This document shows positions 1 through 7,903 of a stretch of DNA of 64,000 nt, piece after piece. This DNA is from Sphingobacterium sp. UGAL515B_05 (GTDB taxonomy: Bacteria; Bacteroidota; Bacteroidia; Sphingobacteriales; Sphingobacteriaceae). Below the pieces are notes generated by a model. It had not been told where the DNA came from. It ran no database searches and saw only the letters and a list, made by a program, of their open reading frames with translations. The first letter of the stretch is position 1. Every line of letters starts with the position of its first letter. Made by a program: the position numbers and the translations under genes. The stretch lies in assembly GCF_033097525.1 (NCBI RefSeq), contig NZ_CP109907.1, positions 3,534,001 through 3,598,000 of the forward strand. The letters run 5' to 3'.

Positions 1-255
1 ATTCGTGCCACGAAAATATACCGCATTTTTGTCTTTAGCTATATCTTCTGACAAAACCTCAAATGATTTTGCATCAGCCTGCATTTGTGAAATGCCCAAG
101 CTAAACCAATTCCCGTTCTGACAATAAGCTATCTGCCCTTTTGAATCGATGAAGTAAGAACCGGATTTTTGTTTATCAACAGGTTTGCCAATATTTCGAC
201 AAGAAATAAAAAAGCAAAGTAAAATACAAGCCAGAAAAAAAGTGTATTTTTTCAT
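1..255 (-). CDS. DKNYY-type lipoprotein, N-terminal part (cut by window edge)
   Basis: This is a partial gene: 85 codons are open from the ATG at 253-255 to the left edge of the window. The first ~20 residues form a lipoprotein signal peptide (MKKYTFFLACILLCFFISC, lipobox ending in Cys19). Further on, the segment ADAKSFEVLSEDIAKDKNAV matches the repeat style of DKNYY-family exported proteins, which place Asp-Lys-Asn before Tyr or Val-Tyr. Such proteins are surface or periplasmic lipoproteins of unknown function. It is transcribed out of the window and its neighbour at 360-734 is on the same strand. The lipoprotein call is firm; the DKNYY assignment rests on one repeat. Confidence 0.7.
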   Translation of the reverse strand, partial: MKKYTFFLACILLCFFISCRNIGKPVDKQKSGSYFIDSKGQIAYCQNGNWFSLGISQMQADAKSFEVLSEDIAKDKNAVYFRGTN

Positions 256-359
256 TTTTGCATTGCATATAATTCTAGATTTATTAGTTATTATACCCAT
301 CTATATAAATTTACAACTACAAAATTAAAAAACCGAATTTTCAGTTTTCCGTTCCATTA

Positions 360-734
360 TTAAGGCAATTGCATAAAACTGGCACCAATGACTTTTAGCG
401 TGTTGTCAATGCGTTTCCACACCCTAAAATATCTAAATTTTCCTTCTAATGGTGTTCCCATTACCTTGCCTTTTGCCGTCATCGTAGTAACGGAAAGTGC
501 GGTATCCCCAATTATTCTGATCTCATTAATTTCTGTTGAAGCATTTTCAATAATCATAGCCTTTGATCGGTGTGCATTTAGATCCATTTCTTTGGTTAAC
601 ATTTGACCATCAGGTGCTACAGCAACAAGGTCGTCATATAGGAGGAGATCAAGACCATCTACATTACTGGCTAGCTGCGCCAAGAAAAGTTGGTTCTCTA
701 CTTCTGCAATTTCTTTTATCGTGATTTTATCCAT
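360..734 (-). CDS. NTF2-like (DUF4440/SnoaL-type) protein
   Basis: A 124-residue cytosolic protein with no signal peptide. Its size and pattern fit the NTF2-like fold of DUF4440 proteins: an N-terminal helix pair (EIAEVENQLFLAQLASNVDG), a segment starting with LLYDDLVAVAPDGQMLTK, then beta strands ending in the typical FRYFRVWKRIDNTLKVIGAS core. DUF4440 proteins are small ligand-binding or enzyme-like proteins, and many have no known substrate. It stands alone; the gene upstream on the same strand ends about 170 bases away. The specific role is unknown. Confidence 0.75.
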   Translation of the reverse strand: MDKITIKEIAEVENQLFLAQLASNVDGLDLLLYDDLVAVAPDGQMLTKEMDLNAHRSKAMIIENASTEINEIRIIGDTALSVTTMTAKGKVMGTPLEGKFRYFRVWKRIDNTLKVIGASFMQLP

Positions 735-904
735 ATTGTGATTTTTTATGTATAAATCTAGATATTAGTTGGCTGACTATAAGACAGTGTGCAACTATTT
801 AAGGTTTATCTAAATCAAGAATTTTGTATAACTATAAAAATGGAGTTGACCTTGTTAAACGGCTAAGTTTAAAATCAATATGTTGCCTCTGTTGGAAAAA
901 TTAA

Positions 905-1705
905 TTACTTCTTTGGTTTAGGTAGTTCCTTAATCCATATATTCTTAAAATCTACAGGTTGACCTTCACTCTGTAATGCAATAAATCCACTGCTGAGCAA
1001 CTTACCATCGATCTTAATTTTGGGGTCATATCCATTGGCTGTTCCACCTCCAATCTGAGGTCTTGAATATTCTAGTACGGTATCTCCGTTAATGATATGT
1101 TTGATTAACGAATCTCCTAATACAATCAACTCCCCTTTAACCCATTGATCACCATCATAGGTCTTCGAAGTAGAATTTAAACAATGTGAGGAAGCTATTT
1201 TGCCCTGATAGACCACATTGGTTCCAGGAGAACACATATTGCCTGTAGGGCGGGGCTGGCCATCGCTCAGTCCTCCCAAAAGTTGCATTTCGACAGAAAT
1301 GGGCCAATCCTGTTCTTTCAACATTGTTCTGGGGTCCTGCGAATGAAACATAACGCCGCTATTACGAAGTGTATAGGCGGGGGCACCTTTATGCAGCTCC
1401 CCTACAAATCGATATTCAAATTTTAAATGATAATATGAAAAGGGTGTTTTATAATATAAATGGCCAAATTGATCATTAAAATCACCATACTGATCATATC
1501 TGACCTTAATTATTCCATCTTCAACTCTAAACGTATTTCCGTAGTTCACACCAACATCATGATGATGAATTTTGACAAACCAATCATTGATGTCCTTTCC
1601 GTCAAACAAGGATTTCCAGCCATTATTATCGCCCTGACCTTTCATTCCTGCGCATCCTGTAAAAATAAGACTGCTAGCTACTATTGAATAGATAATTCTT
1701 CGCAT
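905..1705 (-). CDS. DUF1080 (3-keto-disaccharide hydrolase-like) lipoprotein
   Basis: An exported protein of about 266 residues. I chose the second Met (position 1705) because it gives a clean lipoprotein signal, MRRIIYSIVASSLIFTGCAG, with the lipobox Cys. The frame is open 11 codons further upstream. The body has the DUF1080 hallmarks: GWKSLFDGKDINDWF near the start, NSGVMFHSQDP and PISVEMQLLGG in the middle, and a final GFIALQSEGQPVDFKNIWI strand set. This concanavalin-like family includes 3-keto-glycoside hydrolases and many uncharacterised Bacteroidota lipoproteins. It is not beside the SusC/D locus. The substrate cannot be told from the sequence. Confidence 0.85.
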   Translation of the reverse strand: MRRIIYSIVASSLIFTGCAGMKGQGDNNGWKSLFDGKDINDWFVKIHHHDVGVNYGNTFRVEDGIIKVRYDQYGDFNDQFGHLYYKTPFSYYHLKFEYRFVGELHKGAPAYTLRNSGVMFHSQDPRTMLKEQDWPISVEMQLLGGLSDGQPRPTGNMCSPGTNVVYQGKIASSHCLNSTSKTYDGDQWVKGELIVLGDSLIKHIINGDTVLEYSRPQIGGGTANGYDPKIKIDGKLLSSGFIALQSEGQPVDFKNIWIKELPKPKK

Positions 1706-1849
1706 TGAAGTGATATTTGGTTTAAAATTGGATAGCAAGATACGATATATTCTATTAAACTTTACAGTCTAAGAAATATCGTGGACAGCCGTAGCTCATT
1801 GCCCTTAAGCGCTGGTTAGATCATAATAAAACAATTTAAACGGTACTCA

Positions 1850-2212
1850 TCAAACTTTATTTGATTTGGAATAATCTGTTATTCCAAGTTTGTTTCCGAA
1901 TGGATCATTAAATTCAACCGCTAAACCCGTCATGATCTCAAATGGCTCGCTTAAAAATACGACTCCCTTTTCCTTTAAATATTCACATGTAGTTTTCACA
2001 TCGTCAACAGTAAACCAAATAGTCGGTTTGGTATGTTGTACTGTACTAAGAATGATTGCAGGTTCATTTTTGCCTATTTTGAACGCAATCATTCCCTTAT
2101 CCGAAAAATCGAATTTAGTTTCAAGACCAAGTTGATTTCCATAAAATTCCTTGGCGCTATCCAGGTCCTGTGCTGGTAGAAAGAAATTGTCGTAATCTAA
2201 GAGTAAGTTCAT
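1850..2212 (-). CDS. VOC family (glyoxalase/bleomycin-resistance fold) protein
   Basis: A 120-residue single vicinal-oxygen-chelate domain. It shows the two beta-alpha-beta-beta-beta modules: NFFLPAQDLDSAKEFYGNQL at the N terminus and IWFTVDDVKTTCEYLKEKG in the second half. The end is FNDPFGNKLGITDY, in which DPFGN is the usual C-terminal VOC motif. Such proteins are often dioxygenase-like or resistance proteins, but short ones like this usually have no assigned substrate. Its start lies 5 bases from the end of the ArsR-type gene on the same strand (2218-2421), so the two are probably one transcription unit with the ArsR-like gene first. Confidence 0.85.
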   Translation of the reverse strand: MNLLLDYDNFFLPAQDLDSAKEFYGNQLGLETKFDFSDKGMIAFKIGKNEPAIILSTVQHTKPTIWFTVDDVKTTCEYLKEKGVVFLSEPFEIMTGLAVEFNDPFGNKLGITDYSKSNKV

Positions 2213-2217
2213 GATGG

Positions 2218-2421
2218 TTACGCTCTAATTTGTGATAAGTCAACACCAAATGCTGTCAATTGGGATTCTCCGAGTTCGGTAATATAGAGGTCTTTATCGA
2301 TGGGATCTTTTTTTGCTAGCCAGCCTTTTGCTATTAACGCCTCCAATAAGAGCTGGCCGAGTTTTCCGCCGATATGTTCGTAACATAATTTTGCGGACTT
2401 TACTTTATCGTAGTTTTTCAT
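2218..2421 (-). CDS. ArsR-family C-terminal-domain protein without the HTH
   Basis: A 67-residue protein. The stretch AKLCYEHIGGKLGQLLLEAL, followed by a WLAKKDP segment and YITELGESQLTAFGVDL, matches the part that follows the winged helix in one group of ArsR/SmtB regulators (CYDHLAG-LG type). The DNA-binding helix-turn-helix that should precede it is absent, and the upstream sequence shows no in-frame coding. It may be a natural short protein, since free-standing versions seem to exist in Bacteroidota, or a remnant. It is the first gene of a pair with the VOC protein. Function is unclear. Confidence 0.65.
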   Translation of the reverse strand: MKNYDKVKSAKLCYEHIGGKLGQLLLEALIAKGWLAKKDPIDKDLYITELGESQLTAFGVDLSQIRA

Positions 2422-2618
2422 TTTTGTTTTTTTTACGTTGGGCTTAACTTTTGATTTATAATTTCTTAGCTATAAAATTATGAAAATGAAAAGGGCAGCA
2501 AAATGATCAAAATCATCAAATCAAGTGGCTATTTGACACAATGTAGCGTGTTATTCTTTCAGTTTAAAAAAACAAAATGTACCTAAATTTGGTATCTAAA
2601 TCAGGGATTTTATGATTT

Positions 2619-4637
2619 ATGAAAAAAGAACAGGATAAAGAGCAGCAGGTAAGCAGTTTGTTTATACGATATAAAACTCAATTGGAAGACTCGTCTTATG
2701 TAAGCGTCGATTTTTTGGTTCTACTCGTGGATATCATTCGTCCCAAGCATACCAATCTGCTCTATAAGATCGATATTCAATTTTTGCTGGACTATCTCCA
2801 TGCCGCACCTGAAGAGCTGGAAAGCTTTCAGCTTTATTTAATAAGAATTCTGGCTAGTAAAGATTTTGATCAATTGATTTCAGATACAGGAATTATCAGC
2901 TATGCGGATTTTTTTTACGAGCTTAAAAAAAGGATCACCGAGCGATACTTACCTTTTCAGCCACCTAAGTCTACTTTGCAATATATATTAAATCAGGTTT
3001 TTTATAAACCTGGTGATGCCGATTGGATTGCTACGGTTTCGCAAGAGCAGGTCGATGAACTCTTTCGTTTATGTGGATTCGAAACAATTTATGATGATGA
3101 AACTGGTTTTGGAATGATCGAAATATTGTATGGGTTGGAACTGTTGGTTCAACGCATTACGGGGCGTGCAATGGAAACGGATGTAAATAAGATGGTACCT
3201 GAGTTTCAAAATTTTGATAGTCCATTTATAGCCATTATGCGGGAATTCACCGAATTGAATGATCGTATTTTGCAGTCGGACAATAAGTTTATCTCTTCGG
3301 ATGATCTGACTTATAAACAAATTTTGGTACTTCATAAGCAATGCGAATCGTATATTGAAACTGCCTTCGATAATTCACATCGTTTCGGAATTTCCATAAA
3401 GGTTAATCAATCACTTTTGCGCATGCGGCAACAACTTGAAAGGATCCGAGAAATCTTGCTTTTTTTAGTGATTGATCATCCGGAAGAAAAAAAGGAAAAG
3501 ACGATTGCACTGGCAATGACCCTTATTGGATACAATTCCCGAAAAAGTAATATTCGCAAATTGGTTGGGCAGAGTACACAGCTTTTAGCCTACGAGATTA
3601 CTCATCATACTGCACAGACTGGAGAACATTATATTACTTCAAGTCGGCAGGAATATTGGAAAATGTTCCGTTCTGCCTGCGGTGGCGGCCTCATTGTGGG
3701 CGTAATGTGCATCGTTAAATTATTATTAGGTAAGGTACACAGCAGTGAGTTTGGTCATGCATTTTTATATAGCCTGAATTATGCTGTTGGCTTTACGTTA
3801 ATTTATCTCTTTGGGGCTACCTTAGCCACCAAACAACCTGCAATGACAGCTTCAGCATTGGTCAACGCAATTGAGCAGGGGATTGCCGAACAGGGGACCA
3901 GCAAGCATCGGTATTGGATATTTGCCGAATTATTTGCACGATTATTTCGGTCTCAGTTTATTGCTTTTGTTGGTAATGTTTTGATGGCTTTTCCGATGAG
4001 TCTTTTTCTTATTTGGGCGATTCAACAATTGTGTCAGGTCAATATTGCGAGTGCCAAGTGGTTGCATCTGGTCAATGACCTCAATCCGATAAAGACGCCC
4101 TTGGTCTTGCATGCCTCTATTGCAGGTGTTTTTTTATTTCTTTCTGGAATTATTGCCGGCAGTATTTCAAATCGGGACAAGCATAACTCCGTATATTATC
4201 GTATTCAGGAACACCCCATGTTGAAAAAGATATTTGGACAAGCAAAAACAAACAAAATAGCTTCGTTTTATGAAAAAAAATGGGCAGGAATCGTGTCTAA
4301 CGTGTGGTTCGGGATCTTTATGGGTTCAACAGCTTCCATCGGACTTTTTTTAGGTTTAAATCTTGACATTAGGCATATTACATTTGCCAGTGGAAATTTG
4401 GCCCTGGGCTTATTTGGTCATGGGATGGAGCTCTCTACCGACATATGGGTTTGGGGCATTCTAGGAATTGGAATTATAGGGTTCTTTAATTTTATGGTCA
4501 GCTTTTCGCTATCCTTGATGTTAGCCTTCCGGTCGCGAAATTTATCGTCGAAAGAATTGATTAAAATGGGAAAGGCTGTTTGGATCTATTTTAAAATAAA
4601 TCCAAAACTGTTTTTCTTCCCACCTCGAAAAGGTTAA
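2619..4637 (+). CDS. Gcr-type 'site-specific recombinase' (COG4389) membrane protein
   Basis: A 672-residue protein. The N-terminal half is soluble and helical. From about residue 345 there are several membrane segments, for example GGGLIVGVMCIVKLLLGK, LNYAVGFTLIYLFGATLATK, FLFLSGIIAGSISN and a final GIIGFFNFMVSFSLSLMLAF. The order and the TLATKQPAMTA and ELFARLFRSQ motifs match the COG4389 family first named in Neisseria as a site-specific recombinase. The name is doubtful, because a polytopic membrane protein with no visible recombinase catalytic residues is unlikely to recombine DNA. The ATG at 2619 is the first in the frame. It stands alone between opposite-strand genes. Confidence 0.75.
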   Translation: MKKEQDKEQQVSSLFIRYKTQLEDSSYVSVDFLVLLVDIIRPKHTNLLYKIDIQFLLDYLHAAPEELESFQLYLIRILASKDFDQLISDTGIISYADFFYELKKRITERYLPFQPPKSTLQYILNQVFYKPGDADWIATVSQEQVDELFRLCGFETIYDDETGFGMIEILYGLELLVQRITGRAMETDVNKMVPEFQNFDSPFIAIMREFTELNDRILQSDNKFISSDDLTYKQILVLHKQCESYIETAFDNSHRFGISIKVNQSLLRMRQQLERIREILLFLVIDHPEEKKEKTIALAMTLIGYNSRKSNIRKLVGQSTQLLAYEITHHTAQTGEHYITSSRQEYWKMFRSACGGGLIVGVMCIVKLLLGKVHSSEFGHAFLYSLNYAVGFTLIYLFGATLATKQPAMTASALVNAIEQGIAEQGTSKHRYWIFAELFARLFRSQFIAFVGNVLMAFPMSLFLIWAIQQLCQVNIASAKWLHLVNDLNPIKTPLVLHASIAGVFLFLSGIIAGSISNRDKHNSVYYRIQEHPMLKKIFGQAKTNKIASFYEKKWAGIVSNVWFGIFMGSTASIGLFLGLNLDIRHITFASGNLALGLFGHGMELSTDIWVWGILGIGIIGFFNFMVSFSLSLMLAFRSRNLSSKELIKMGKAVWIYFKINPKLFFFPPRKG

Positions 4638-4735
4638 GGGATAAATATTATCTTGACTACGATGTTTTGATGCCGAGAGGTATATGCCCCCACGGAAACG
4701 CCCCACGTAAAAATATAGGGTCATTTTGCTATGAT

Positions 4736-5002
4736 CTAAACGTTGATGTCACCAGAAAGGTCGGGTTTATCTTTGTCATCTTTTTCTTTCTGTTCGGCCT
4801 GTGCTTCCTCCTTGTTATGGGTGCGATCGTCTTTGAGGCCAGATAGGTCGGTGTTAGGGTCCTCTTCTTCCTCTTTAGAGGCCTCCTCTTCCTGTGGCTT
4901 GGACAAGTCTGGGCTTGGCTCACGTGGATCCGGATTTGGGATAGCAGTCATGAGAAGAACCACCATACCTAGTTTATTATTTATGTTTTTTGATCTGTTC
5001 AT
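4736..5002 (-). CDS. small acidic low-complexity hypothetical protein
   Basis: About 88 residues from the ATG at 5000-5002; the frame is open 29 codons further upstream, but that stretch overlaps the end of the lipid-kinase gene. After a short hydrophobic patch (NKLGMVVLLMTAIP) the chain is dominated by Glu, Asp, Lys and Pro, with three DLS-centred repeats (SPDLSKP, NTDLSGL, KPDLSGD). No family is recognised. It follows the lipid kinase on the same strand and may share its transcript. The low-complexity composition makes it hard to be sure it is translated. Confidence 0.5.
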   Translation of the reverse strand: MNRSKNINNKLGMVVLLMTAIPNPDPREPSPDLSKPQEEEASKEEEEDPNTDLSGLKDDRTHNKEEAQAEQKEKDDKDKPDLSGDINV

Positions 5003-5063
5003 TTTAACTCGTTTTTTAAAAGAGAACATTTTTCGAACCATTATCGTTGGCTGAAATCGTATC

Positions 5064-5972
5064 TTATTTATTGCCTGTGATAATTTCAACTATACCATGC
5101 AGCAAGGTAAGCTTCAACTGTTGGCCAAAGTAACTCTTGCGCTCATCATCGATGTGTATTTCTTTGCCTTCCCATTCCATTGCTAATCGACTCGTCCGGA
5201 TAGGTATTATTTTAAATTCGACGTTTGTTCCATTCAATAGTCCATCGATATAGTTTATAAGTTCCTGACGTTGATCGACAGTGACAATGATGATATCAAA
5301 CTGCCCATCTCCAGGATCAGCATCAGCAGCAAGCACTAACCTCGGTCCGATGCTTGGTATATTCATGATCTCAACCAGTATGCACTCTTTTTCATAGTTA
5401 TTTCCAGCTACTGTAAGTCTCAGTGTGGTAGCGGGAAATGTTTCCACCAGTTTGCGGAGCTGTCTTAGTGCAGTTTTGATTTCATCTTCTGCACTAAGAT
5501 CTTCGGTGTTTTTTTTATCCATTTTTTTTATTAGTGTAGGAAATACCCCAAAACCGATAGATTCAATAAAATATAGAGGTTTTTTTTCTAATCCTATGAC
5601 CATCCCTACATCGAATTTTTTAAGTAGAGCGTTTCTCCAAAGACCAATAGCTTTTTCACAGTCGAGAGGAATACCGAGAGAAATAGCAATATTGTTTGCG
5701 GTGCCTTGTGGTAATATGGCGATCGGCCTCTTAAATCTTAGCTTTTTTTCCAGAAGACCCAAAACGGTCATTCTTATGGTGCCATCACCGCCGGCCAAGG
5801 CGATGATATCTGTCTGTGGGTCGATCTTTTTGACAGCATCTTTTTTTGTTACTACGGTGCAATTGTGGCCAAGATCTTCAATCAGTTGACATAGTTCGTC
5901 TTTGTCGCCGTTCGAGTCATCTCCAGCAGCAGGATTGTGTACTAACCTGATATTTTTGCCCTGTTCTTTCAT
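5064..5972 (-). CDS. diacylglycerol kinase family lipid kinase
   Basis: A 302-residue cytosolic or membrane-peripheral kinase of the DAGK_cat/YegS type, which phosphorylates diacylglycerol-like or sphingoid lipids with ATP. The nucleotide-binding signature LAGGDGTIRMTV is at residues 59-70 with GGDGT at 61-65. It is followed by the PQGTANNIA loop near residue 90, and a C-terminal beta-sandwich domain (for example VLAADADPGDGQFDI) that holds the lipid site. Length is normal for the family. It is divergent from surE with 51 bases between the starts, so the two promoters probably share this gap. The exact lipid substrate is not visible. Confidence 0.88.
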   Translation of the reverse strand: MKEQGKNIRLVHNPAAGDDSNGDKDELCQLIEDLGHNCTVVTKKDAVKKIDPQTDIIALAGGDGTIRMTVLGLLEKKLRFKRPIAILPQGTANNIAISLGIPLDCEKAIGLWRNALLKKFDVGMVIGLEKKPLYFIESIGFGVFPTLIKKMDKKNTEDLSAEDEIKTALRQLRKLVETFPATTLRLTVAGNNYEKECILVEIMNIPSIGPRLVLAADADPGDGQFDIIIVTVDQRQELINYIDGLLNGTNVEFKIIPIRTSRLAMEWEGKEIHIDDERKSYFGQQLKLTLLHGIVEIITGNK

Positions 5973-6023
5973 AACAGCAGAACAAAGCAGGTTTGAGATT
6001 GGTTTTCATAGAAAAGGACAGCT

Positions 6024-6758
6024 ATGAATATACTTATCACCAATGACGATGGTATCTATTCTCCGGGCATTGCGGCACTGGCACAGACGGCGAGAGAGTT
6101 TGGGACGGTAAAGATTGTGGCACCCGATGTTGAGCAGTCGTCAATGGGTCACGCTATTACGCATTCCCGGCCCTTAAGCTATCGGCGAGCGCCTGTTACT
6201 TTTGCAGATATTGATGCCTTTAGGGTCAATGGAACGCCGGCAGATTGTGTGGCCTTGGGTTTACATATGTTTCCAGATACGCAGGTTGTGCTTTCAGGTA
6301 TTAATATGGGACCAAACCTAGGCAATTCAATGTGGCACTCAGGAACATTGGCTGCGGCAAAGCAGGCAACATTGCTCGGGATTACGGGTATTGCATTGAG
6401 TACACCTGTTGGAAAGACAGAACCTGATTTTGAAGGGCTGTCTCGGTGGACAATCGACGTGCTCAAGATATTACTGAAAAATAAGGGCCCTGCTCTTTAT
6501 AATGTGAATTTTCCGCCTAAACCTCAAGGGCTTTCCTGGACAAGACAATCAGTACGTTTATATGATGGCCGTGTGGTGCCTGGAGAGGATCCTATGGGAA
6601 GGAAAAACTATTGGATCACAGTAGTGCCATTAGAACCTGCTGAAAAGGGTACTGATCGCTGGGCAGTAGAACACAATTTGGTTTCTATTACCCCCTTACG
6701 TCTTGACCTAACTGCACATGATGAACTTGCGGCCAGGCAGACAAGCGAACATAAATAA
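6024..6758 (+). CDS. surE: 5'/3'-nucleotidase SurE
   Basis: A 244-residue protein starting MNILITNDDGIYSPGIAAL, the diagnostic SurE metal-binding NDDG motif (Asp8, Asp9). Further family motifs are APDVEQSSMGHAITHSRPL, VNGTPADCVALGL, LSGINMGPNLGNSMWHSGT and a GRKNYWIT segment in the C-terminal part. SurE removes phosphate from nucleoside monophosphates and is linked to stationary-phase survival. The aldo/keto reductase gene begins 24 bases downstream on the same strand, so both are likely co-transcribed. Confidence 0.95.
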   Translation: MNILITNDDGIYSPGIAALAQTAREFGTVKIVAPDVEQSSMGHAITHSRPLSYRRAPVTFADIDAFRVNGTPADCVALGLHMFPDTQVVLSGINMGPNLGNSMWHSGTLAAAKQATLLGITGIALSTPVGKTEPDFEGLSRWTIDVLKILLKNKGPALYNVNFPPKPQGLSWTRQSVRLYDGRVVPGEDPMGRKNYWITVVPLEPAEKGTDRWAVEHNLVSITPLRLDLTAHDELAARQTSEHK

Positions 6759-6782
6759 TAGCGAGTAATAAAATACTATAAG

Positions 6783-7811
6783 ATGGTAACAACCGAAAAT
6801 TTAATACAAAAGAAAAGATTCCGTCCCGCCAACAAAGCTGGATTTGGGGGAGTGGCATTGGGAAATGGATTTCAGCACAACTCAGATGTCGAATGCTTAA
6901 AGGCAGTCGAAGCCGCCTGGAATGCAGGGATACGATTGTTTGACACCTCGCCATGGTATGGTTTGGGTATCAGCGAACGTAGGATGGGCTTATTTTTAAA
7001 AGATCAGCCTCGAGAAAGTTTTACGCTGTCAACAAAAGTAGGCCGATTAATGTTGCCACGGGAGGATTTTAAAATGGAGCAATCGTTATGGAAAGGAAAA
7101 TTAAATTTTGCTTACCAATATGATTATAGCGCTTCAGGAGTGAGAAGAAGTATCGAAGATAGTCTACAGCGCTTGGGATTATCTTCCATTGATGTGGTAT
7201 TTATTCATGATCTTTCACCTGACAATGGAGATATGAAAGACAGCTATACACATTATTTTGAGCAAGCTATTCACGGAGCAATGCCCGAATTGACTAAGAT
7301 GAGAGAAGAAGGTATTATTAAAGGTTGGGGACTGGGAGTTAATACCATTGCGCCTATCTTACAGACATTGGAAGTTGCTGATCCAGATATTTTTCTCTCA
7401 GCCTGCCAGTATTCATTGATAAAACATGACGATGAACTGAATCAGATTTTCCCGAAAGTTGCTGAAAGAGATATTTCGATTATTGTAGGAGCGCCATTAT
7501 GTGCTGGATTTTTATCGGGTAAAGATCGTTATCTCTATGATGGGAAGTTTCCTGCCGGTGTTAAAGAAAAGCTAAATGCTTTGCAACAGGTCGCGAAAAA
7601 TCACGCTGTAGATCTTCGTACAGCAGCATTGCAATTTGCAGCCGCTCCCGACGCAGTGTCTGGTGTTATACCCGGTGCACATACCGCTGAACAGGCCGTG
7701 CAAAATGCACATTCCTTTGAGGCAAAGATTCCTGTCGACTTTTGGAAAGAGTTGAAACATGATAAACTTATTGAAGATCACGCACCGGTACCCAATATTC
7801 AACATAACTGA
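6783..7811 (+). CDS. aldo/keto reductase, D-threo-aldose 1-dehydrogenase-like
   Basis: A 342-residue TIM-barrel oxidoreductase that should use NAD(P)H. The catalytic tetrad of the family is visible: Asp and Tyr in FDTSPWYGLG, Lys in TLSTKVGRLM and His in VFIHDLSPD. The GFGGVALGNGF N terminus and PWYGLGISERRMG segment resemble the subfamily of D-threo-aldose (L-fucose) and pyridoxal dehydrogenases. It is the second gene after surE and is followed by a hairpin at 7819-7845 that probably ends the transcript. The actual sugar or aldehyde substrate is not determined. Confidence 0.88.
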   Translation: MVTTENLIQKKRFRPANKAGFGGVALGNGFQHNSDVECLKAVEAAWNAGIRLFDTSPWYGLGISERRMGLFLKDQPRESFTLSTKVGRLMLPREDFKMEQSLWKGKLNFAYQYDYSASGVRRSIEDSLQRLGLSSIDVVFIHDLSPDNGDMKDSYTHYFEQAIHGAMPELTKMREEGIIKGWGLGVNTIAPILQTLEVADPDIFLSACQYSLIKHDDELNQIFPKVAERDISIIVGAPLCAGFLSGKDRYLYDGKFPAGVKEKLNALQQVAKNHAVDLRTAALQFAAAPDAVSGVIPGAHTAEQAVQNAHSFEAKIPVDFWKELKHDKLIEDHAPVPNIQHN

Positions 7812-7818
7812 TAAAACT

Positions 7819-7845
7819 AAGGGTGTGAATAGCGCACCCTTTTCT
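7819..7845 (+). terminator. probable terminator after the surE/AKR unit
   Basis: AAGGGTG (7819-7825) pairs with CACCCTT (7835-7841), a 7-bp stem with a 9-base loop, followed by a short T-rich stretch (TTCTGTT). It starts 8 bases after the aldo/keto reductase stop. Confidence 0.6.
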
Positions 7846-7860
7846 GTTGAATAAAGCATC

Positions 7861-7884
7861 TCAGCGACAACTAATGCTCGCTGA
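7861..7884 (-). terminator. possible terminator after the histidine kinase gene
   Basis: TCAGCGA (7861-7867) and TCGCTGA (7878-7884) are perfect 7-bp inverted repeats lying just beyond the stop of the minus-strand kinase gene. On the minus strand only a weak T-rich tail follows, so its strength as a terminator is doubtful. Confidence 0.4.
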
Positions 7885-7903
7885 AATATTTGTTTATTCT
7901 TTA

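Noticed and set aside
4542..4724. 60-residue minus-strand frame at the end of the Gcr-type gene
   Set aside because: It is antisense to the real gene for much of its length and has no recognisable pattern.
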